DNA of 64,000 nt from Woeseiaceae bacterium. GTDB lineage: Bacteria > Pseudomonadota > Gammaproteobacteria > Steroidobacterales > Woeseiaceae. The notes under the pieces are model-generated. The model was not told where the DNA came from. It saw only the letters and a list, made by a program, of their open reading frames with translations, and searched no databases. The translations under genes were made by a program, and so were the position numbers. Positions 58,331-64,000 of this stretch are shown here, in pieces. The stretch lies in the NCBI GenBank assembly GCA_030065915.1, contig JASJCQ010000016.1, positions 24,621 through 88,620 of the forward strand, given 5' to 3'. How positions within the stretch are numbered: position 1 is the first letter of the stretch; each line of letters opens with the position of its first letter.

Positions 58331-58651
58331 ATGCAGCTTAATGTTTCAGGGCACCACGTAGAAGTTACCGATTCGCTTCGAAATTACGTAGAAACTAAAG
58401 TTGAGAAACTGGAAAGACATTTCGACATCGTCTCCGATGTGCACTGCATCCTGACTGTAGAGAAGCTGAGGCACAAAGCGGAAGCAAAAGTCCTCGTAAA
58501 CGGCGGTACAATCTACGCCGACGCGACCGAGGAAGACATGTACGCGGCGATTGACGGACTCGTCGACAAGCTGGAACGACGCGTCAGGAAACACAAGGAA
58601 AAGCTGGTGGACCATCACGCCAGGGACACACAGAAAAGGAAGTTTGTCTGA
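58331..58651 (+). CDS. hpf: Ribosome hibernation promoting factor (short form)
   Basis: HPF binds the 30S decoding region and promotes 100S ribosome dimers in stationary phase. The 106 residues are the short gammaproteobacterial form, with QLNVSGHHVEVTDSLRNYVE at the start and the beta-alpha fold ending in DKLERRVRKHKEKLVDHH. TTGGAG lies 8 nt before the ATG. It sits between rpoN and ptsN as usual. Confidence 0.95.
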   Translation: MQLNVSGHHVEVTDSLRNYVETKVEKLERHFDIVSDVHCILTVEKLRHKAEAKVLVNGGTIYADATEEDMYAAIDGLVDKLERRVRKHKEKLVDHHARDTQKRKFV

Positions 58652-58686
58652 CATAGGCTCTCTGTGCCGGCACAGACTGATTGACC

Positions 58687-59181
58687 ATGAACGTTGCCGA
58701 AATCCTTAGCCCGGACTCTGTCCTGTGCAATGCTAAAGCCCGTAGTAAAAAGCACTGCCTGGAGATCCTCAGCGAACTGCTGGTCAGGCCACACCCGGAA
58801 CAACCCGTCGACGAAGTGTTCGAGAAGCTCATCGAGCGTGAACGTCTCGGTTGTACGAGTCTGGACCTGGGCGTAGCTTTCCCGCACTGCCGCGTCGACG
58901 GCCTGTCGCAGAGCACTGCCGCGATGGTCAAGCTGTCGTCGCCAGTGGACTTTGACTCATCGGACGGTGAACCGGTAGACCTGGTATTCGGACTTGTCGT
59001 CCCCAGCGAGATAGACGCGACCCACTACGACGACATCCGCCGCATCGCCGACATGCTCAGGAGTCACGACTGGCGTGACAAGGCGAGAGCGGTTGCAACG
59101 AGCAGCGAGTTGTACAACATCATGGTTGAGACAGCGCAGACAGAAGTCCTGCCGCCGGTGGCAGGATTGGGTTCAACCTGA
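58687..59181 (+). CDS. ptsN: Nitrogen phosphotransferase IIA protein PtsN
   Basis: PtsN (EIIA-Ntr) is the regulatory end of the nitrogen PTS and acts on potassium and nitrogen balance. The phosphorylated histidine lies in DLGVAFPHCRVDGL (about His67). The 164 residues match the family. The ATG at 58687 is preferred over a TTG two codons upstream. It is followed by rapZ after 32 bp, but no ptsO (NPr) gene follows here. Confidence 0.95.
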   Translation: MNVAEILSPDSVLCNAKARSKKHCLEILSELLVRPHPEQPVDEVFEKLIERERLGCTSLDLGVAFPHCRVDGLSQSTAAMVKLSSPVDFDSSDGEPVDLVFGLVVPSEIDATHYDDIRRIADMLRSHDWRDKARAVATSSELYNIMVETAQTEVLPPVAGLGST

Positions 59182-59213
59182 GTCCAGAGTGAGTGCCTCC
59201 CGTCGCTGATGAA

Positions 59214-60092
59214 ATGCGCCTGCTGATTGTCAGTGGCTTGTCGGGTTCCGGCAAGTCCGTAGCGCTGCACGTACTCGAAGACCTCGGATTCTACTGCATC
59301 GACAATCTTCCCGCGGCGCTGCTCAAGGCTGCCGTCGTTGATGTGACGGCCGGTGTGCAACCGAAAAGCCGCGACCTCGCCTTAGGCATCGACGCTCGAA
59401 ACCGCCCGCAGGATCTCGCTGCGCTGCCGGATCTCATCTCGCAGTTCCGTCTCCAGGACATCCAGGTCGACGTGATATTCCTGCAGGCCAGTGACGACGT
59501 CATTCTCAAACGCTATAGCCAGACTCGCAGACGCCACCCACTCGCTGAACACAGCCGCGAGTTGGTCGATGCTATTGCCAAGGAGCGCGAGCTGTTGTCG
59601 TCGGTCATCAACATCGCGGACCTCGTTATCGACAGTTCCCGCACGAGCATCTATGAGCTCGCCGACATCATCCGTGAGCGAGTCGACCACCGCGAGACCG
59701 GCTCACTGTCGCTGTTGCTGCAGTCCTTTGGGTTCAAGCACGGCATTCCAGCCGATGCCGACTTCGTTTTCGATTTGCGAAGCCTGCCAAACCCCTACTG
59801 GACGCTCAAACTCAGAGGCCTGACCGGACTCGACGACGAAGTCTCGGAATTCCTCGAGAGCCAACCGGCCTTCATTGAAATGCACGACGAAATACACGCG
59901 TTCCTGAAACGATGGGTTCCGCACTACAGGAAGGCCAATCGAGGCTACCTGACCGTCGCGCTCGGCTGCACCGGCGGTCAGCACCGCTCGGTGTACATGG
60001 CGGAGAAACTTGCCGGGTCACTGGATGCTTTCCACGAGTCCATCGTCATTCGCCACAACGAATTGAGCAAGCAGGGATTGACCAAGAGCTAG
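59214..60092 (+). CDS. rapZ: RNase adapter protein RapZ
   Basis: RapZ binds GlcN6P and the small RNA GlmZ and guides RNase E, controlling GlmS. The P-loop GLSGSGKS lies at residues 8-15, DNLPAALL and the Walker B-like region follow, and the C-terminal domain has the LGCTGGQHRSVYMAEKL loop. The ATG at 59214 yields 292 residues (E. coli 284); a GTG at 59193 would add 7. RapZ controls amino-sugar supply for the MurA/MurG pathway encoded nearby. Confidence 0.94.
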   Translation: MRLLIVSGLSGSGKSVALHVLEDLGFYCIDNLPAALLKAAVVDVTAGVQPKSRDLALGIDARNRPQDLAALPDLISQFRLQDIQVDVIFLQASDDVILKRYSQTRRRHPLAEHSRELVDAIAKERELLSSVINIADLVIDSSRTSIYELADIIRERVDHRETGSLSLLLQSFGFKHGIPADADFVFDLRSLPNPYWTLKLRGLTGLDDEVSEFLESQPAFIEMHDEIHAFLKRWVPHYRKANRGYLTVALGCTGGQHRSVYMAEKLAGSLDAFHESIVIRHNELSKQGLTKS

Positions 60093-60172
60093 CGCGCCTT
60101 CTTCGTTCGCAGGGCGGGTGCGGACCGAACTGAACATCGCTACACTGTCGGCACTTCGTCCGAGGCCGATCC

Positions 60173-61522
60173 ATGGAAGTCAGAGAGCACATGCAGGCAA
60201 ATCTGCAGAGGCTGCGCGAGCAACTCGACAGCGGCCGGATGCGCTCTGCCCGGGTTATGGTGAACAGCCTGCATCCCTCGGAAATCGCGAGGCTCCTCGA
60301 GTCGCTGCCGCGAAACGAACGTGCATTGCTCTGGGGGATCGTTGACGCAGACCAGGAGGGCGATGTTCTCGTAGAGGTTGCCGACGAAGTACGCGACGAC
60401 CTCATCAAGGACATGCAGACGGATCGGCTGATAGCCGCGACCGAAGGCATGGAGTTTGATGATCTGGCTGACCTCCTTGCAGACCTCCCCGAGCAGGTCA
60501 CCCGCCAGGTCATACAGTCGCTGGACAAGCTCGACCGCGAACGGCTGCAACAGGTCCTGGCCTATGACGAGGATACGGCCGGCGGTCTGATGAACGTCGA
60601 CATCGTCACGGTCCGGCCTGACGTATCGCTTGAGGTTGTCGGCCGCTACCTGCGTGCGCGTGGCGAGATGCCCGACGGCACCGACCTGATATTTGTTGTC
60701 GATCGCGACAACGGCTACGTCGGTTCTCTATTTCTGTCGCGGCTACTGACCAACGACCCGGAACTGCTCGTCTCCAACGTCATGTCGACCGAGGTCATGC
60801 CGATCCCGGCACACACGCCATCGCAGCAGGTCGTATGGGAATTCGAGAATCGCGACCTGTTGTCGGCGCCGGTCGTTGACGAGGCGTACAAGGTCGTTGG
60901 ACGAATCACCGTCGACGACGTCGTCGACGTCATCCGCGACGAGGCGGAACACTCATTAATGAGCGCCGCCGGTCTCGACGAAGAGGACGACATGTTCGCG
61001 CCCGTCGTACAGAGCGCGACACGCCGGGCGCTGTGGCTGGGCGTCAATCTCGCGACGGCCTTCCTCGCCGCGGCGGTCGTCGACCTGTTTCAGACGACGA
61101 TTGACAAGATCGTCCTGCTCGCTGTGCTGATGCCGGTCGTGCCCAGCATGGGTGGCGTCGCCGGTTCGCAGTCGCTGGTCATCATTACCCGCGCAATCGC
61201 GTTGGGGCAGATCGACAAGTCCAATGCGCCGGGAATCCTGAGGAAGGAACTGGCGGTAGGCCTGCTGAACGGGCTGGTCTGGTCCGTCGTCGTTGGCTCG
61301 GCGACCTATCTGTGGTTCGGCGATATACGCATTGGCGGCCTGATCGGCGCCGCGATGATCATCAACCTGTTCGTTGCCGCCCTCGCCGGTTTCAGCATTC
61401 CGCTGACACTGAAGCGCTTGAACATCGACCCGGCGCTTGCCGGCGGCGTCGTCCTGACAACGGTCACCGACGTGATCGGCTACGCGGCCTTTCTCGGTCT
61501 CGGGGCAATGCTGCTACTGTGA
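60173..61522 (+). CDS. mgtE: Magnesium transporter MgtE
   Basis: MgtE is a homodimeric Mg2+ channel gated by cytosolic magnesium. The N-terminal helical domain (about 1-130) is followed by two CBS domains (about 140-260) and a five-helix membrane domain with VVPSMGGVAGSQSLVIITRA, the conserved pore segment. The 449 residues match Thermus MgtE. No riboswitch is evident in the 80 bp leader. The last 9 bp overlap the convergent patatin gene. Confidence 0.95.
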   Translation: MEVREHMQANLQRLREQLDSGRMRSARVMVNSLHPSEIARLLESLPRNERALLWGIVDADQEGDVLVEVADEVRDDLIKDMQTDRLIAATEGMEFDDLADLLADLPEQVTRQVIQSLDKLDRERLQQVLAYDEDTAGGLMNVDIVTVRPDVSLEVVGRYLRARGEMPDGTDLIFVVDRDNGYVGSLFLSRLLTNDPELLVSNVMSTEVMPIPAHTPSQQVVWEFENRDLLSAPVVDEAYKVVGRITVDDVVDVIRDEAEHSLMSAAGLDEEDDMFAPVVQSATRRALWLGVNLATAFLAAAVVDLFQTTIDKIVLLAVLMPVVPSMGGVAGSQSLVIITRAIALGQIDKSNAPGILRKELAVGLLNGLVWSVVVGSATYLWFGDIRIGGLIGAAMIINLFVAALAGFSIPLTLKRLNIDPALAGGVVLTTVTDVIGYAAFLGLGAMLLL

Positions 61523-62740
61523 CTTTCTGTGCAGGATATCCAGGTCTTCGCGGACCCAATGGGGCGCGAACAACCTCGGTATCGGCTGGTCGGATATGAA
61601 GCGCTGCAACTCGTCCCTGGCGTCCAGCGCGTCGTGATAGCCCAGCTCGATCAGCTCGCGGGTGAACTTGCGCTCGAACAGCAGATAGCTGAGCAGGCGA
61701 TTCTCGCTTGAGTTACGTCCACCGATGCCTCGTAAGAGCATCCTGACGGCAAGAGGCAGCTCTTTCCTGTGTTTATGAGCGATCGAGCGGATGTCCTTGC
61801 TCGGCACGATGACCATTGTATCGATGGGACGCATTGCCGCGAACACGGCGCTCTGGTCCGACGGTACGACCGAGTCGAGGAGCTGGTTGATCCGGGTCAT
61901 GCGCTCGAGGTCTGAATAAAGCCCGTCCATGAACAGCGTATCGAGCATGTAGCCCGCGATCTGTGCGAAGCTCGGCGGCTCGGTCGGGCCTCGTTCCTCG
62001 GGCGTGTTGTCAGCGATCTCGTCACGGACACCGATGACGAGAATTCGGTCGGCGCCCAGGCGAATGGCGGGGCTGAGCGGCGTTGCCTGCCGCATGGCGC
62101 CGTCGCCGAAATACTCGTCGTTGATCCGGACCGGCGGGAAGATCATCGGTACGGCGATGCTCGCCATAATGTGATCCAGGTTCAGACGGGTCTGGATGCC
62201 GGCCCGGCGGGTACGTGACCAGTCCCGAACGGATTCGTCGGTTTCAAAGAAGGAGCTGGAACGAGCGCTGCTGTAGCTCGCGGCCGTTACCGCAATGGCG
62301 TCCAGCCAGTCGTTGTCTATCGCTTCCTCGATGCGTGGAAAACGGACATTGCGACTCAAGAGCGCCCGCAGGGGTGAATTGTCCAGCAGCGACTTCGGTG
62401 TACCGACAAGCACGCCACCAAGCACGATCGACATCAGCCAGTGCAGGCTGCTCTTTAGCATCGTCAGCGTGTCTGTACGATAGACCTGGTCACAATGGAA
62501 GTTTCCCCAGACCCGCTCGAGCTCGGCGACAGCGACCCGATATCGCTTCGCTTTCGATGCCAGGACAATAGAGTTCACGGCACCCGCCGACGTACCGCTG
62601 ATAATGTTGAACGGACTGGACGAGCCGCGAGGAACAAGCTCGGCTATCGCCTTGAGAACGCCAACCTGATAAGCGCCACGCGCTCCGCCGCCAGGCAGCA
62701 CGAGTGCGCTCTTGATCGAATTTTGCTGTGAATCCCTCAT
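61514..62740 (-). CDS. Patatin-like phospholipase/lipase
   Basis: The catalytic dyad of patatins is present: the GTSAG nucleophile elbow (Ser51) near the start and DGA in FGDGAMRQATP. The oxyanion-hole glycines (LPGGGARGAYQVG) are also intact. The 408 residues have no signal peptide, indicating a cytosolic or peripheral membrane enzyme, related to RssA/YchK-type or DUF3336-lacking patatins. Substrate is unknown. It overlaps mgtE by 9 bp at the 3' end and diverges from the peroxiredoxin gene. Confidence 0.9.
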   Translation of the reverse strand: MRDSQQNSIKSALVLPGGGARGAYQVGVLKAIAELVPRGSSSPFNIISGTSAGAVNSIVLASKAKRYRVAVAELERVWGNFHCDQVYRTDTLTMLKSSLHWLMSIVLGGVLVGTPKSLLDNSPLRALLSRNVRFPRIEEAIDNDWLDAIAVTAASYSSARSSSFFETDESVRDWSRTRRAGIQTRLNLDHIMASIAVPMIFPPVRINDEYFGDGAMRQATPLSPAIRLGADRILVIGVRDEIADNTPEERGPTEPPSFAQIAGYMLDTLFMDGLYSDLERMTRINQLLDSVVPSDQSAVFAAMRPIDTMVIVPSKDIRSIAHKHRKELPLAVRMLLRGIGGRNSSENRLLSYLLFERKFTRELIELGYHDALDARDELQRFISDQPIPRLFAPHWVREDLDILHRKSQ

Positions 62741-62844
62741 TTACAATTGCTTACATTGCAGCCTGTCGCATTCACACCCCAAATCGTACACTAGCGGCTT
62801 ATTTGCAACTGAGAAATCCATCGGATTCCAACAGGATGAATTCA

Positions 62845-63375
62845 ATGAAAATACTGCAGACAGGCGTCCTGGCTATTGCCCTGCTGATCACCGGCATCGC
62901 CGGCGCGGAAGTTGGCGAAGGCGACATCGCACCTGGCTTCGAGCTGCCTGACCAGACCGGCAAGATACACACACTCGAGGAGTACAAAGGACAGTGGGTT
63001 GTCCTGTACTTTTACCCGAAAGACGATACGCCCGGTTGCACGACCCAGGCCTGTGAGTTCCGCGACAATATCTTCGCCTTTCGCCGGCTGAATGCGACGA
63101 TCCTCGGTGTCAGCTTTGACGACGTTGACTCGCACAAGGAATTTGCGGACGAGTACAACCTGCCTTTCGCAATTCTCGCAGACACGGACGGACAGGCCGT
63201 CGATGCGTACGGCGTCCGCGGCGGTATGGGCATCATGGACATCGCGAAACGCGAGACCTTCATCATCAGCCCCGACGGCAAGGTCGCGAAGCACTACGAG
63301 AAAGTCCGGCCGGACGAACACTCCGCAGAGGTGATTGCCGATCTCGAACGCCTGAGCGCCGCCGCCGAGAGTTGA
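62845..63375 (+). CDS. Exported peroxiredoxin of the PrxQ/Bcp type
   Basis: This thiol peroxidase is expected in the periplasm. The ATG at 62845 has AGGA about 9 nt upstream and gives 176 residues with a signal peptide (MKILQTGVLAIALLITGIAG, cleavage near Ala21); ATG at 62836 is nearly equivalent. The peroxidatic and resolving cysteines are Cys65 and Cys70 (DDTPGCTTQACEFRD), spaced five apart as in two-cysteine PrxQ/Bcp enzymes. Export is unusual, since E. coli Bcp is cytosolic. It converges with the VWA gene. Confidence 0.88.
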   Translation: MKILQTGVLAIALLITGIAGAEVGEGDIAPGFELPDQTGKIHTLEEYKGQWVVLYFYPKDDTPGCTTQACEFRDNIFAFRRLNATILGVSFDDVDSHKEFADEYNLPFAILADTDGQAVDAYGVRGGMGIMDIAKRETFIISPDGKVAKHYEKVRPDEHSAEVIADLERLSAAAES

Positions 63376-63398
63376 TCGATTCGACGAAAAGGCGCTAG

Positions 63399-63429
63399 CC
63401 CGTGCAATCGGTGAGATAGTCGGACTAGC
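63399..63429 (-). repeat. Second copy of the 31 bp end of the palindromic element
   Basis: The 31 bp here match 50677-50707 at 29 positions (differences at one base near each end). The copy forms the hairpin GCGCTAGCCCG (63392-63402) / CGGACTAGCGC (63421-63431) with ten of eleven pairs and a conserved 18 nt loop. It covers the stop codon TAG of the minus-strand VWA gene. No left-end partner is visible nearby, so this is a solo end. Confidence 0.75.
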
Positions 63430-64000
63430 GCAGCGCCTTCATCGCCCGGTCGAGGCCGGCGACCGTCAGCGGGAACATCCGGTCCCCCATGATTTCTCGC
63501 GTCATCTTCACCGAAGGAGTGAAGTCCCAGCGTTCTTCGGGCTCCGGGTTCAGCCAGATCGACTTTGGATAGGTATCGAGCAATCGTTTGATCCAAACGG
63601 CGCCCGGCTCGTCATTCCAGTGTTCAACGCTGCCACCGGCGTAGACGATTTCATACGGACTCATGGTTGCGTCACCGACAAAGATCAACTTGTAGTCGGA
63701 ACCGTACTTGTGCGCGATATCCATCGTCGGCACTCGCTCTTCGTGGCGACGGCGATTGTCCTTCCACAGGCTCTCGTAGATGAAGTTGTGGAAGTAGAAG
63801 TACTCGAGGTGCTTGAACTCGCTGCGGCTCGCCGAGAACAGTTCCTCGCAGACTCGCACGTGGTCGTCCATGGACCCACCGATGTCCAGGCACAACAACA
63901 CCTTAACGGCGTTGTGCTTCTCCGGCACCATCTGGATGTCCAGGAAACCGGCATTGCGCGCCGTCTTGTCGATCGTTGAATCCAGATCCAGCTGATCTGC
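63425..64000 (-). CDS. VWA-domain protein (CoxE-like), partial (5' end outside window)
   Basis: The reading frame is open to the right edge, so the N-terminal part is missing; an internal ATG at 63931 is not the true start. About 191 residues remain. The MIDAS metal site is DIGGSMDDH (DxGxS). The following EFKHLEYFYFHNFIYESLW and FVGDATMSPYEIVYAGGS are typical of CoxE-like VWA proteins, which often work with a MoxR-type AAA+ ATPase. No such partner is visible here. The stop codon lies inside the 31 bp repeat copy. Confidence 0.88.
   Translation of the reverse strand, partial: ADQLDLDSTIDKTARNAGFLDIQMVPEKHNAVKVLLCLDIGGSMDDHVRVCEELFSASRSEFKHLEYFYFHNFIYESLWKDNRRRHEERVPTMDIAHKYGSDYKLIFVGDATMSPYEIVYAGGSVEHWNDEPGAVWIKRLLDTYPKSIWLNPEPEERWDFTPSVKMTREIMGDRMFPLTVAGLDRAMKALR

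Noticed and set aside
60093..60172. Magnesium riboswitch in the mgtE leader
   Set aside because: The 80 bp leader is too short for an M-box and lacks its conserved elements.

Overview
The window is chromosomal DNA from a Gammaproteobacterium, probably a free-living member outside the enterics. It is GC-rich with densely packed genes, and nearly every gene is a conserved housekeeping gene. The order (sucCD, pilSR-pilA-pilBCD-coaE-zapD, mutT-secA, lpxC, the whole mra/dcw division cluster, rnpB, rsmI/lpoA-yraN-diaA, sspBA-petCBA, degS/algW, murA-ibaG, kdsDC-lptCAB-rpoN-hpf-ptsN-rapZ, mgtE) resembles the arrangement in Pseudomonas and related groups. MurE carries the DNPR motif of the meso-diaminopimelate type. 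LpxC, the Lpt proteins and the Kds enzymes show an LPS-bearing diderm, and a cytochrome bc1 complex shows aerobic or respiratory growth. A Chromatiales/Woeseiales/Steroidobacterales-like host is a guess from gene content only.

Layout. 1-1.8 kb: sucD (cut by the window edge) and sucC, minus strand. 2-12 kb, plus strand: the type IV pilus locus, with the two-component pair pilS-pilR, two tandem major-pilin-like genes, pilB, pilC, pilD, then coaE and zapD. 12-35.8 kb, almost all minus strand: mutT, secA, an M23 envelope peptidase, then lpxC, ftsZ, ftsA, ftsQ, ddlB, murB, murC, murG, ftsW, murD, mraY, murF, murE, ftsI, ftsL, rsmH and mraZ, mostly with 1-11 bp start/stop overlaps; only dciA points the other way. 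36.2-36.6 kb: the RNase P RNA gene. 36.6-41.5 kb: a small accessory block (cupin, PNPOx-fold protein, two exported proteins, a seven-helix AraC regulator, a GDPD-like phosphodiesterase) between rnpB and rsmI, which are usually close. 41.5-49.1 kb: rsmI, lpoA, yraN, diaA, sspB, sspA and the bc1 genes. 49.4-64 kb: a DegS/AlgW protease, murA, ibaG, a CaCA antiporter, the LPS supply and transport genes kdsD-kdsC-lptC-lptA-lptB, rpoN, hpf, ptsN, rapZ, mgtE, a patatin-like hydrolase, an exported peroxiredoxin and a partial VWA protein.

How it fits together. The mra/dcw cluster makes lipid II, flips and polymerises it and builds the divisome. It starts from a well-formed promoter (TTGACG-17 bp-TATAGT) followed by three 10-bp-spaced MraZ pentads. 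The first pilin gene has a textbook sigma-54 promoter with two TGTC/GACA palindromes upstream; its activator PilR and sigma-54 itself are both encoded here. The second pilin gene instead has a perfect CRP/Vfr-type palindrome (TGTGA-N6-TCACA) and encodes a pilin lacking the conserved Pro22, so the two pilins look separately controlled and structurally different.

The most unusual non-coding signal is a roughly 163 bp multi-hairpin element between degS and murA. It has 20 bp terminal inverted repeats (19/20 matching), and one end recurs as a near-identical 31 bp copy 12.7 kb away at the 3' end of the VWA gene. In all three instances the motif reads in the sense direction just after a stop codon. 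No phage, insertion sequence, CRISPR array, rRNA or tRNA was seen.
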